From the NCBI GenBank assembly GCA_017435965.1, contig JAFSEA010000084.1:1-40236 (forward strand): a stretch of 40,236 bases of DNA, read 5' to 3'. This DNA is from Oscillospiraceae bacterium. Its GTDB lineage: Bacteria; Bacillota; Clostridia; Oscillospirales; JAAYXM01. Shown piece after piece: positions 1 through 6,966 of the stretch. The translations under genes and the position numbers were made by a program. The stretch's first letter is position 1. Each line of letters opens with the position of its first letter. The notes under the pieces are model-generated. The model ran no database searches. It worked only from the letters and a program-made list of their open reading frames with translations, and was not told the origin of the DNA.

Positions 1-80
1 CGTTGTTTAATTTACAAGGTACAAATCTTCATTTGCCTGTCGCTCCACATCTCTCTCAAGGAGTGGCGCAACAGTTAATG

Positions 81-109
81 ATTATATCACTTGCTCTTCC
101 GTTTGTCAA
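81..109 (-). promoter_or_regulatory. Downstream promoter (P2) of a probable rRNA operon leader
   Basis: Read on the minus strand, TTGACA (109-104) is separated by 17 bp from TATAAT (86-81), a perfect sigma-A consensus. The transcript would run leftwards through a leader with a stem-loop (about 38-75) and a GTACCTTGTAAATTAAACAA-type segment, which resembles the leader ahead of 16S rRNA in Clostridia. No gene in the window is served by it, so its target lies left of position 1. That the target is rRNA is inference. Confidence 0.8.
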
Positions 110-186
110 TACCTTTTTTTGATTTTTTCAAAAAACTTTTTCGACACCCTTCAGAACTCGTGCCCCCTCTCTCGAGGTGCTTTGCT

Positions 187-215
187 AGTATACCAAATTC
201 ATCCTCACTTGTCAA
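187..215 (-). promoter_or_regulatory. Upstream promoter (P1), tandem with P2
   Basis: Read on the minus strand, TTGACA (215-210), a 17-bp spacer and TATACT (192-187). It lies about 106 bp upstream of P2 and points the same way. Two strong tandem promoters with AT-rich flanks are typical of rRNA operons in Firmicutes. Positions 110-366 hold no convincing gene apart from these promoters; the apparent reading frame over 119-433 crosses both the promoter and the next gene. Confidence 0.75.
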
Positions 216-390
216 CACTTTTTTTCAAATTTTTTCTAACTTTTTTTGATTTTAATAAAATTGTTATCAAAACTCCTGATTATCGACTAATATCGTCACT
301 TTTCAACCACCATTTACGCAGTACTACTTTAACATATATTTATTTGCAGGCATACAATATTCAGGAATGCTATTTTCCGGGGTGCGCCAA

Positions 391-993
391 ATGTATACAA
401 TTTATGTTCATAATAATGAAAGCAATCGCCTAGAGCGATACAGATTAAAGCCTTATCATAACATGCCATACACCTATTCCAATGCACTTTCTGTCTCTGC
501 TTTTTTCGCAAATACCATTTCTGTCATCGGATGGACATCAACCGACTTTCTCAGACTCTGGACATCATTTTCAAAAGGCGGTTGCATTGGCAACTACTTT
601 TTCAGAAGAATAGCAGAGGGAGGACATATACAACAGTCTATGCATTACGCCGGACTCGCCGCAAGAATTCCGTTCAACTATGATGTTCCCTTCCCATTCA
701 AAGAGAAAAACCACGTATCGTTATTCCCATCAGGATATCCGACTTTGTTCCCCGGTGACATTGGTCCTTTTGTTTTCATTCTCCAGGATGCACTTATCTC
801 ATTGGGATTCACCAACTGCCCTTTGGACGGTTTTTTCGGTACCGCAACCACACGTGCACTTGTCTCTTTCAAAAATGATCACGCACTTCCGCCCACTCCT
901 GTCTTCGACAAAAAGACTTCACACCTCCTCACATTTCTTGCCGCAGGTTCAGGGATAAATAATGCTATTAAATATGTAAGAAAGTCTATATGA
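391..993 (+). CDS. Peptidoglycan-binding protein with degenerate M15-like N-terminal half
   Basis: About 200 residues if started at the ATG at 391 (MYTIYV); an ATG at 367 in the same frame is less likely because MYTIYV is where similarity to related Clostridial proteins seems to begin. The last ~70 residues (DIGPFVFILQDAL...GFFGTATTRALVSFK) are a PG_binding_1 repeat. The N-terminal half resembles small wall peptidases of the Peptidase_M15_3 type, whose core reads roughly GGH..SQHYAGTAFDVG; here it reads EGGHIQQSMHYAGLAARIPF, so the Asp expected after HYAG is missing and the domain is shortened. It may bind the wall without cutting it. There is no signal peptide. Family assignment comes from memory of motifs, not from a search. 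Confidence 0.6.
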   Translation: MYTIYVHNNESNRLERYRLKPYHNMPYTYSNALSVSAFFANTISVIGWTSTDFLRLWTSFSKGGCIGNYFFRRIAEGGHIQQSMHYAGLAARIPFNYDVPFPFKEKNHVSLFPSGYPTLFPGDIGPFVFILQDALISLGFTNCPLDGFFGTATTRALVSFKNDHALPPTPVFDKKTSHLLTFLAAGSGINNAIKYVRKSI

Positions 994-1003
994 AATTTTT
1001 TGA

Positions 1004-1032
1004 TTGATTTTAGCACAACTTTCATATATAAT
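1004..1032 (+). promoter_or_regulatory. Promoter of metA
   Basis: TTGATT (1004-1009), a 17-bp spacer and TATAAT (1027-1032), followed by a GGAGGC ribosome binding site at about 1054-1059. The roughly 30-nt leader is too short for a SAM riboswitch or T-box. Confidence 0.7.
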
Positions 1033-1065
1033 ATATTTCAATAAATATTATATCGGAGGCACGCT

Positions 1066-1983
1066 ATGCCAATCAAAATCCCCGATGCGTTACCTGCACG
1101 CAGCGTACTTGAAAACGAAAATATATTTGTTATGACAGAAGTGAGAGCAGCTCAACAGGATATCCGTCCGCTTCGCATTCTTATCCTGAATCTGATGCCT
1201 ACAAAAATCACCACAGAAACACAGCTTCTTCGCGCTTTGTCAAACACACCGCTTCAAATAGAAGTTGAACTTCTCAAAACCGCAACTCACCGTTCAAAAA
1301 ACACATCGAGCGAACATCTCGATTCCTTTTACAAAGATTTCGAAGATATCAGAAATCGCAAATACGATGGTATGATTATAACAGGAGCACCGGTTGAGAC
1401 CCTTGAATTTGAAAATGTTGACTACTGGCCGGAACTTTGCGAAATTATGGAATGGACCAAGACAAACGTCTTTTCAACCTTTCACATCTGTTGGGGTGCT
1501 CAAGCAGCACTAAATTATCACTATGGGATAGGAAAGTCCGAAACCGACAGAAAGGTCTTCGGCATATTCAAACACAAAAACCTCTCTCCCACCTGTCCTC
1601 TCCTCCGAGGCTTCGACGATGTGTTCTATGCACCTCATTCACGACACACTGCCATTGATGAAGATGCACTCTCCGCTTGTGATAAACTTGAAGTTCTTGC
1701 ATCCTCGAAGGATGCCGGTGCTTATCTCATAGTAAGCCGCAACGGTCGCCGGATTTTCGTTACCGGACATCCCGAATATGATGCAGGTACTCTTGCAAGC
1801 GAATATGAGCGTGACGTAAATTTGGGAAAGCCTATTGAAATTCCAAAAAACTACTACAAGAAAGACGACCCATCACTTGCACCGGTAGTTACATGGAGAG
1901 CCCACGCACATCTTCTTTACACCAACTGGCTTAATTATTATGTTTATCAGAATACACCTTATAATGTGGATGAAATCAACTAA
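1066..1983 (+). CDS. metA: Homoserine O-acetyltransferase (MetA family)
   Basis: 305 residues, the usual family length. It activates the hydroxyl of L-homoserine for methionine synthesis in the cytoplasm. The catalytic triad is visible: nucleophile Cys142 in FHICWGAQAAL, and His235 and Glu237 in VTGHPEYD. Residue 111 is Glu (GAPVETLEFE). In characterised MetA proteins Glu at this place goes with acetyl-CoA use and Gly with succinyl-CoA, so this is called an acetyltransferase despite the common annotation as homoserine O-succinyltransferase. It is a single gene with its own promoter and a terminator at 1993. The folate/B12 part of methionine synthesis (metF, metH) lies 16 kb downstream. Confidence 0.95.
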   Translation: MPIKIPDALPARSVLENENIFVMTEVRAAQQDIRPLRILILNLMPTKITTETQLLRALSNTPLQIEVELLKTATHRSKNTSSEHLDSFYKDFEDIRNRKYDGMIITGAPVETLEFENVDYWPELCEIMEWTKTNVFSTFHICWGAQAALNYHYGIGKSETDRKVFGIFKHKNLSPTCPLLRGFDDVFYAPHSRHTAIDEDALSACDKLEVLASSKDAGAYLIVSRNGRRIFVTGHPEYDAGTLASEYERDVNLGKPIEIPKNYYKKDDPSLAPVVTWRAHAHLLYTNWLNYYVYQNTPYNVDEIN

Positions 1984-1992
1984 AAAGAAAGC

Positions 1993-2033
1993 GGCAGAGA
2001 AGCAAAATCACTTCTCTGCCTTTGTTTTTTATT
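1993..2033 (+). terminator. Terminator after metA
   Basis: Perfect 10-bp stem GGCAGAGAAG/CTTCTCTGCC (1993-2002 with 2011-2020) followed by TTTGTTTTTT. It also separates metA from the convergent ZIP gene. Confidence 0.85.
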
Positions 2034-2034
2034 A

Positions 2035-2787
2035 TCAGCCAAGTAAAACATCGGAAACCAGCATTATACAAAACCCCACAAGCAGCGCATAGGTTGCACC
2101 TCTCTCGCTCCCGTGAGCATGAGTTTCCGGAATCATCTCATCACTTATTACATATAACATTGTGCCGCCTGCAAAGGCGAGAGCAAACGGAAGAATCACC
2201 TCTGCAACATTCACCGCAAAGTATCCCACAAAAGTTCCCACAACTTCAACAAGCCCTGTTATCATAGCACAAACAAATGTTTTCTTCGGAGAAACTCCCG
2301 CCGCAAGCATAGGTGCAATTATCACCATTCCTTCAGGGATATTCTGAAGAGCAATACCTCCGGCAATAAGAAGCGCTTGCGAAGTATTCCCGGAACCGAA
2401 TCCAACACCTGCCGCAATACCTTCGGGAATATTGTGTATGGCGATAGCCAAAACAAAGAGAAGAATTTTGCTTAAGTTTGCGTTGTTATGACTTTCGCTG
2501 TCTACACCTACCAGTTTATGCAAATGCGGAACAAGCTTATCAACAAGATTGAGACACAACGCCCCTGCAAAAATCCCCGCAACCGTGATAACTATCCCCA
2601 TATCCCCGCCATACTCAAGCGACGGAACAATGAGACCAAGCACCGCCGCTGCAAGCATAATTCCTGCCGCAAAAGACAGCACGATATCCGAAAATTTATG
2701 GGATAATTCTTTGAACGCAAAGCCAATAACTGCACCTATCACAGTTGCTCCGCCAACTCCCAACGCCGTTATCAACACCATAGTCAT
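2035..2787 (-). CDS. ZIP family metal transporter
   Basis: 250 residues, almost wholly hydrophobic, about eight membrane segments. The two family metal-binding helices are seen: HNIPEGIAAGVGFG and the following QNIPEGMVIIAP, where the first His is replaced by Gln. A His-containing cytoplasmic loop (VPHLHKLVGVDSESHNNAN) lies between. ZIP proteins bring Zn2+ or other divalent cations into the cytoplasm; the ion here cannot be told. The ATG at 2787 follows an AAGGTGGTG site. It is monocistronic. The gene is close to the ZupT/GufA-like group by length. Confidence 0.9.
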   Translation of the reverse strand: MTMVLITALGVGGATVIGAVIGFAFKELSHKFSDIVLSFAAGIMLAAAVLGLIVPSLEYGGDMGIVITVAGIFAGALCLNLVDKLVPHLHKLVGVDSESHNNANLSKILLFVLAIAIHNIPEGIAAGVGFGSGNTSQALLIAGGIALQNIPEGMVIIAPMLAAGVSPKKTFVCAMITGLVEVVGTFVGYFAVNVAEVILPFALAFAGGTMLYVISDEMIPETHAHGSERGATYALLVGFCIMLVSDVLLG

Positions 2788-2819
2788 ATAAACTTTTCAC
2801 CACCTTGTTTTCTATGAAA

Positions 2820-2848
2820 ATTATACAACATTTAATTTTTATTTTCAA
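2820..2848 (-). promoter_or_regulatory. Promoter of the ZIP transporter gene
   Basis: On the minus strand TTGAAA (2848-2843), a 17-bp spacer and TATAAT (2825-2820). No Fur/Zur-like inverted repeat is obvious around it. Confidence 0.6.
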
Positions 2849-2893
2849 TACAAAAACAAAACTCCACTTTAACGTGATGAAAAATTATATCGT

Positions 2894-3697
2894 CTATGCA
2901 TAAAAATCATGATTTCCTATCGTCATTACAAAATCACGATTGTTCGGCACCCATGCGCTTGTTGATATAGTAGGATTGAGGAAAAACAGTATATTTTTAT
3001 CTGTAATCTTATAATTTTCAAGGCATACCTTCGCTGCAGTAAAACTCTCTTCGGTCGGATACCTGTTTATCGAACCGTTTGCCACGGGAGTAAACTGAAC
3101 TCCGCCTTTTTTATCATGTATGACATCATATACGTTATTGGGAAACTCAGGATTTTCAACTCTGTTTAAAACTACATTTCCTACAGCGATTTTCCCGACA
3201 AGAGACTCACCTTCACTTTCGGCATTTATAATTTTGGCAAGCCAATATAAATCATTCCAATTGTAATGTTCTTCCGCAGTTTTGAATTCTTCGGTTCCCG
3301 GTGTCACCTCTGCGGTTCTTGAACCGGAATCCCACTCGACGCCGGCACCAAGACTCTTTGCGAGAGTCCGCACGGGAACATATGCACTTCCATCAATTAT
3401 GAGGTTAGCACTTCCCGAATAAAGAACTCTCCCCTTGCTTTCGATATAGCTTTTATTCATTTGTGCATTCAAATCCAAATTTTCTCCACTAACCGTAACC
3501 GTTCTGCTTTCGCCATTCCAAGAAACTTCAGCATCGGATATTTTTTCTACAAATGCCCTTATCGGAACATATGTAACCGAACCGACAAGCCTTCCTCCCT
3601 CAAACCTTTTTCCATCAATTGTAACGTTTACAGGTTCTGCTGATACTAATTGGAAAAAAGCAAAAAACAACAGCGATATACAAAAAATTTTTTTCAT
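2894..3697 (-). CDS. Secreted SleB-type cell wall hydrolase with copper-amine-oxidase N-like domain
   Basis: 267 residues when started at ATG 3697 (MKKIFC); the frame also opens at a GTG at 3706, but GGAAG lies 8 bases before the ATG. An N-terminal signal peptide (KKIFCISLLFFAFFQLVSA) is followed by a Cu_amine_oxidN1-type region (VTIDGKRFEGGRLVGSVTYVP, later DGSAYVPVRTLAKSLGAGVEWD), a non-enzymatic module common on Clostridial surface proteins. The C-terminal ~130 residues (WLAKIINAESEGESLVGKIAVGNVVLNR) form a Hydrolase_2/SleB domain with the catalytic Glu in the AES/AEGE-like motif. The family cleaves peptidoglycan; whether it acts in germination or vegetative wall turnover cannot be decided, as no ypeB neighbour is present. 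Confidence 0.88.
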   Translation of the reverse strand: MKKIFCISLLFFAFFQLVSAEPVNVTIDGKRFEGGRLVGSVTYVPIRAFVEKISDAEVSWNGESRTVTVSGENLDLNAQMNKSYIESKGRVLYSGSANLIIDGSAYVPVRTLAKSLGAGVEWDSGSRTAEVTPGTEEFKTAEEHYNWNDLYWLAKIINAESEGESLVGKIAVGNVVLNRVENPEFPNNVYDVIHDKKGGVQFTPVANGSINRYPTEESFTAAKVCLENYKITDKNILFFLNPTISTSAWVPNNRDFVMTIGNHDFYA

Positions 3698-3729
3698 AAC
3701 AATCACTTCCTTTCATAGTGTTCGCCTTT

Positions 3730-3758
3730 ATTTTACAGGAAAGCGCACACCTTCGCAA
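3730..3758 (-). promoter_or_regulatory. Probable promoter of the SleB-type hydrolase
   Basis: On the minus strand TTGCGA (3758-3753), a 17-bp spacer and TAAAAT (3735-3730), about 33 bp before the start codon. A sporulation sigma-factor promoter is not evident. Confidence 0.5.
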
Positions 3759-3868
3759 CACACAATATCTTCCAAAAGTCTCAAATACATCATCTTCTCT
3801 CATTTTTATCGTCATTTTACCCCAAATTTGTTCTTCAATTTCTTTTTTGTTTTTTTCAAAAAAAACAC

Positions 3869-3897
3869 TTGCATTTTGCGAATAAATCTGTTATTAT
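3869..3897 (+). promoter_or_regulatory. Promoter of rpmB
   Basis: TTGCAT (3869-3874), a 17-bp spacer and TATTAT (3892-3897). The AAGGAGG site at about 3927-3933 precedes the ATG at 3942. Confidence 0.65.
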
Positions 3898-3941
3898 ATT
3901 AGATGCTGTTTATTGACAAGAATTTGAAGGAGGTGCGGCAA

Positions 3942-4130
3942 ATGGCAAAATGCGAAATCTGCGAGAAGGGCGTAACATTCGGTATCAAAGTTTCTCACTC
4001 CCACAGACGTTCAAACAAGATGTGGAGACCGAACGTAAAGCGTGTTAAGGCAGTAGTAGACGGTTCCCCCCGTCATATTTATGTTTGTACTCGATGCCTC
4101 CGTTCCGGTAAGGTTCAGCGCGCAATATAA
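3942..4130 (+). CDS. rpmB: 50S ribosomal protein L28
   Basis: 62 residues, typical for L28. The start MAKCEICEKGVTFG is chosen over an upstream in-frame ATG (3903) because an AAGGAGGTG site lies just before it and L28 begins with MA(K/R)xC. The conserved S-H-S-H-R-R-S and W-x-PN-x-K/RV stretches are present. It keeps the zinc-ribbon cysteines (CEIC near the N terminus and CTRC near the C terminus), so it is the Zn-binding C+ form. As usual in Firmicutes it stands alone with its own promoter and terminator. It is part of the large ribosomal subunit. Confidence 0.97.
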   Translation: MAKCEICEKGVTFGIKVSHSHRRSNKMWRPNVKRVKAVVDGSPRHIYVCTRCLRSGKVQRAI

Positions 4131-4148
4131 GTATACAAACAAATTGCC

Positions 4149-4178
4149 AAAGACACAGATTTTCATCTGTGTCTTTTT
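4149..4178 (+). terminator. Terminator after rpmB
   Basis: Stem AAAGACACAGAT/ATCTGTGTCTTT with a TTTC loop, followed by TT. The stem can be read on both strands. Confidence 0.8.
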
Positions 4179-4219
4179 GCCTATTTACAGAAAAAAAGTA
4201 ATAAAGGAGAGTTCTCGAT

Positions 4220-4879
4220 ATGTCATTATCACTCTTGCCATTCGATATATATCTTACGGTTCTGATACGACTCGTTTGTGCTCTTATTTTCGGAGGCATA
4301 ATTGGATTTGAGCGAGCAAACTCAAAGCACGATGCCGGACTTCGTACACACATCATCGTTTGCCTCGGAGCAACATCTGTGATGATAGTGAGCCAGCTTG
4401 TCCACCTAAACTACGGCGGAGTTTCCGATCTAACCCGACTCGGTGCACAAGTTATAAGCGGAATAGGATTTCTCGGAGTCGGTTGCATCATAGTCACCAG
4501 GAACAGAATCCGTGGTCTTACAACTGCAGCCGGTCTTTGGACGACCGCCTGTCTCGGTCTTGTTATCGGAGCAGGCTTTATCGAAGTTGCCGCCACAATG
4601 TTTCTTCTCATTATGTTGACAGCCTTTGCACTTCGCCCACTTTCTTTGAAGCTTCGTCCTGTAGAAACCACTATTGAAGTCACAGTTTCCCTTACTTCAA
4701 ACAAGACGATAACCGATTTCACCAACGATTTCATAAAGTTGAATTATGATCTCGCATCAATAAAGTCAGCAAAAGAAAAAGCTATATTTATTCTCCACAT
4801 AACAAATCCTGACGAAAAGAATGTTCTTTTTCGAACAATTCTTGATATTGACGGAGTTGTTGGCATAACAGAACTTTAA
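4220..4879 (+). CDS. MgtC/SapB family membrane protein
   Basis: 219 residues; ATG at 4220 after AAGGAG. The N-terminal ~130 residues form four to five membrane helices with the family signature RLVCALIFGGIIGFERANSKHDAGLRTHIIVCLGA and GxGFLGVGCI. The last ~75 residues form a soluble ACT-like domain (VETTIEVTVSLTSNKTITDF...NPDEKNVLFRTILDIDGVVGITEL). MgtC proteins are linked to growth in low Mg2+ and to inhibition of F-type ATP synthase in Salmonella; the role in Clostridia is not settled. It ends just before the operator of the downstream two-component system, but the hairpin at 4886 probably separates them. Confidence 0.92.
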   Translation: MSLSLLPFDIYLTVLIRLVCALIFGGIIGFERANSKHDAGLRTHIIVCLGATSVMIVSQLVHLNYGGVSDLTRLGAQVISGIGFLGVGCIIVTRNRIRGLTTAAGLWTTACLGLVIGAGFIEVAATMFLLIMLTAFALRPLSLKLRPVETTIEVTVSLTSNKTITDFTNDFIKLNYDLASIKSAKEKAIFILHITNPDEKNVLFRTILDIDGVVGITEL

Positions 4880-4885
4880 GCATTG

Positions 4886-4910
4886 GCTGAGAGACCTCAA
4901 ATCTCTCAGC
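4886..4910 (+). terminator. Hairpin after the MgtC gene (weak terminator)
   Basis: Perfect 9-bp stem GCTGAGAGA/TCTCTCAGC (4886-4894 with 4902-4910). No real T-run follows: the next bases are the TTAAG operator. It may stop transcription poorly or insulate the operator. Confidence 0.5.
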
Positions 4911-4942
4911 TTAAGTTATATTTAAGGTTTCTATTTTACTAT
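4911..4942 (+). promoter_or_regulatory. Direct-repeat operator and promoter of the two-component system
   Basis: TTAAG (4911-4915), six bases, TTAAGGTT (4922-4929): two half-sites starting 11 bp apart, one helical turn, as bound by OmpR/PhoB-type dimers. A -10-like TACTAT begins 26 bp after the first half-site. The same arrangement, with the -10-like element at the same distance, stands before the VTC gene at 6906. A good -35 hexamer is absent and the repeat occupies its place, as in activator-dependent promoters. Auto-activation by the downstream regulator is inferred. Confidence 0.65.
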
Positions 4943-4959
4943 ATATCAGGGTGATTATT

Positions 4960-5634
4960 ATGAAGCTTTTATACGCAGAAGACGAAATAAGTATGTCCGA
5001 GGCCGTAGTTGACATTCTTACTTATCACAATTATTCAGTAGATGCGGTGTATGATGGTGAAGATGCACTTTACTATGCAAAACAAGAAAGATATGACGGA
5101 ATAATCCTGGATATAATGATGCCGAAGTTTTCCGGTCTCGAGGTTTTATCAGCACTCCGAAGCAGCGGCAATACCACTCCCATACTTTTGCTTACCGCAA
5201 AAGCCGAAATAGAAGACAGGATAGTCGGCCTTGATACTGGCGCAGATGATTACCTTCCAAAACCATTCGCTATGGGAGAACTACTCGCAAGAATACGTGC
5301 AATGCTACGCAGACGCGATGAATTTATCCCTGATATTCTCAAATGCGGCAACATCACGCTCAACCCTCACACCGTTGAGCTTTCATGCAACAACGCCTCT
5401 GTCACGCTTCCGAAAATCGAATATAAAATGATGGAGCTTCTTATGTCCAACACCGGAATTTGCCTTTCTACCGAGGACATTCTCACGAAGGTTTGGGGCT
5501 ATGAAACAGATGCTGACATCGGCATTGTATGGGTATATATATCTTATCTCCGAAAAAAGCTCTCGTCCCTTGGGGCAAATGTCGAAATTCGTGCAAAGAG
5601 AAATATCGGATATACCTTGGAGGTAATCTCATGA
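4960..5634 (+). CDS. OmpR/PhoB-family response regulator
   Basis: 224 residues. The ATG at 4960 is preferred to an in-frame GTG at 4951 because CAGGGTGAT forms the ribosome binding site. The receiver domain (1-115) has the acidic pocket AEDE, the phospho-acceptor Asp51 in IILDIMMP, the Thr of LLLTAKAE and the Lys of YLPKPF. The C-terminal winged helix (about 125-222) ends with WVYISYLRKKLSSLGANVEIRAKRNIGYTLE. Its stop overlaps the start of the kinase gene (ATGA), so the pair is translationally coupled. It probably binds the TTAAG repeats at 4911 and 6906 and thereby controls itself and the VTC/DUF4956/CotH operon. Confidence 0.95.
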   Translation: MKLLYAEDEISMSEAVVDILTYHNYSVDAVYDGEDALYYAKQERYDGIILDIMMPKFSGLEVLSALRSSGNTTPILLLTAKAEIEDRIVGLDTGADDYLPKPFAMGELLARIRAMLRRRDEFIPDILKCGNITLNPHTVELSCNNASVTLPKIEYKMMELLMSNTGICLSTEDILTKVWGYETDADIGIVWVYISYLRKKLSSLGANVEIRAKRNIGYTLEVIS

Positions 5635-6866
5635 CAAAAACTTTGAAGCGACGCTTTATCGTCACGGCCATGATCGCCATCTCGTTTTTGCTCGTTGTAC
5701 TTCTCAGCATAATAAATATTATAAATTATTGGTTCAATGATTCTGAATCAGACAGAATCCTGAACATTCTCGCTGACCCCCACGCTCCGTTTCACCTGCA
5801 TCGTTCACCCTCTTTCCCCGGTGACAACAATAAGATTTTTTCTCCTCCACCAAACGATAACACGAGACTTTCTGCTATACAATTTACTGTTGAGACCGAT
5901 AGTAACGGTGAAATCTTCGACATTGATTTAAGCCGAATTTCCACAATTTCCGAAGAAGAAGCAGGCGCATTGTTTAAAAAAGCTTTATCCGAAAATTCAA
6001 CCTATGGCAAAATCGAATCGTTCAAGTATAAAAGTGTAAATTTGTCCGACGGAAAAACAAAATACGTTTTTCTCGACATCACAACACAACAGCACATCGT
6101 TCTCAGAGTTCTCATTTTTTCTCTTGTTGCAGGGCTTTTTGTGTGGCTTTTAATGCTCCTTTTAGTAGTTCTCCTTTCAAAACGCGCAATTGAGCCAATT
6201 GCAAAAAACATCGAAAAGCAAAAGCAATTTGTCACGGATGCAGGACACGAAATCAAAACTCCTCTTGCAATCATACTGGCAAACACAGAGGCTCTGGAAC
6301 TTCGGAGTGGTGAAAGCAAATGGAGCAAAAACATTAAAAATCAGGTTTCACGGCTTGATGGTCTTATGAAAAACCTTCTCACTCTTTCAAAAGCTGATGA
6401 AGCAAATAATCACATTCAAAAAGCTGAATTTGATTTATCGGCACTACTTATAGAAACTACTCATATGTTTAAAGAGCCGGCTCAACTAAGAAATCTCACA
6501 TTGGAATACGACATCCCAGAAAACATTTCCCTCTTTTCAAACAAAGAGCATATAACACGTATAATCTCAATACTTCTCGACAACGCAGTCAAGTATGCAA
6601 AGTCTGAAACTCCTATCAACATTCAACTGACAAAAACAGAAAAAAGCACTCAGCTATTTGTAAGAAATGAATGTGAAACTTTACCCTCATGTGATGCCGA
6701 AAAATTATTTGACCGCTTCTATCGTGAAGATAGTGCCCGAACCCAGAAGAGCGGCGGATACGGGATCGGTCTTTCTGCGGCACGAGCTCTTGCCAATCTA
6801 TGCAATGCATCTTTGTCTGCTTCGTATGATAACGGTTCTTCTATAACCTTTTCCATGAAATTTTAA
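5631..6866 (+). CDS. Sensor histidine kinase of the two-component system
   Basis: 411 residues from the ATG at 5631, which overlaps the regulator stop by 4 bases. Membrane helices at about 8-33 and 157-182 enclose a ~120-residue extracytoplasmic sensor region rich in Pro and His near its start (ADPHAPFHLHRSPSFPGDNNK). The H-box is FVTDAGHEIKTPLA with His206 as phospho-donor; the N-box is ISILLDNAVKYAK and the G-box GGYGIGLSAARALA. There is no clear HAMP domain; TM2 runs almost directly into the dimerisation helix. The ligand is unknown. Gene order and shared operator suggest it controls the adjacent CotH cluster. Confidence 0.94.
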   Translation: MTKTLKRRFIVTAMIAISFLLVVLLSIINIINYWFNDSESDRILNILADPHAPFHLHRSPSFPGDNNKIFSPPPNDNTRLSAIQFTVETDSNGEIFDIDLSRISTISEEEAGALFKKALSENSTYGKIESFKYKSVNLSDGKTKYVFLDITTQQHIVLRVLIFSLVAGLFVWLLMLLLVVLLSKRAIEPIAKNIEKQKQFVTDAGHEIKTPLAIILANTEALELRSGESKWSKNIKNQVSRLDGLMKNLLTLSKADEANNHIQKAEFDLSALLIETTHMFKEPAQLRNLTLEYDIPENISLFSNKEHITRIISILLDNAVKYAKSETPINIQLTKTEKSTQLFVRNECETLPSCDAEKLFDRFYREDSARTQKSGGYGIGLSAARALANLCNASLSASYDNGSSITFSMKF

Positions 6867-6872
6867 TTTACT

Positions 6873-6905
6873 CTCTTCAACGAGGTTGCATTTTTTGCAT
6901 CCTCG
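6873..6905 (+). terminator. Hairpin after the histidine kinase gene
   Basis: Inverted repeat AACGAGG-T-TGCA / TGCA-T-CCTCGTT around a TTTTT loop, one mismatch. Like the hairpin at 4886 it ends directly at a TTAAG operator and lacks a good T-run. Confidence 0.5.
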
Positions 6906-6937
6906 TTAAGTTTATCTTAAGGTTGACATTATATACT
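6906..6937 (+). promoter_or_regulatory. Direct-repeat operator and promoter of the VTC/DUF4956/CotH operon
   Basis: TTAAG (6906-6910), six bases, TTAAGGTT (6917-6924), the same sequence and 11-bp spacing as at 4911. TATACT at 6932-6937 starts 26 bp after the first half-site. A TTGACA (6923-6928) overlaps the end of the repeat, but it lies only 3 bp from TATACT and so is not a usable -35 for it. The match to the regulator's own promoter is the main evidence that the operon belongs to its regulon. Confidence 0.65.
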
Positions 6938-6966
6938 GTTTTCAGAAAAGAGGTGATATCCAAACC

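Noticed and set aside
119..433. A 104-residue plus-strand reading frame
   Set aside because: It runs through both minus-strand rRNA-type promoters and into the next gene, has no ribosome binding site and its product (many Phe, Asn, Ile) looks like translated AT-rich DNA.
6923..6928. TTGACA as the -35 of the VTC operon
   Set aside because: It is 3 bp from TATACT and no other -10 lies 16-18 bp downstream; it is a by-product of the operator ending GGTTGACA.
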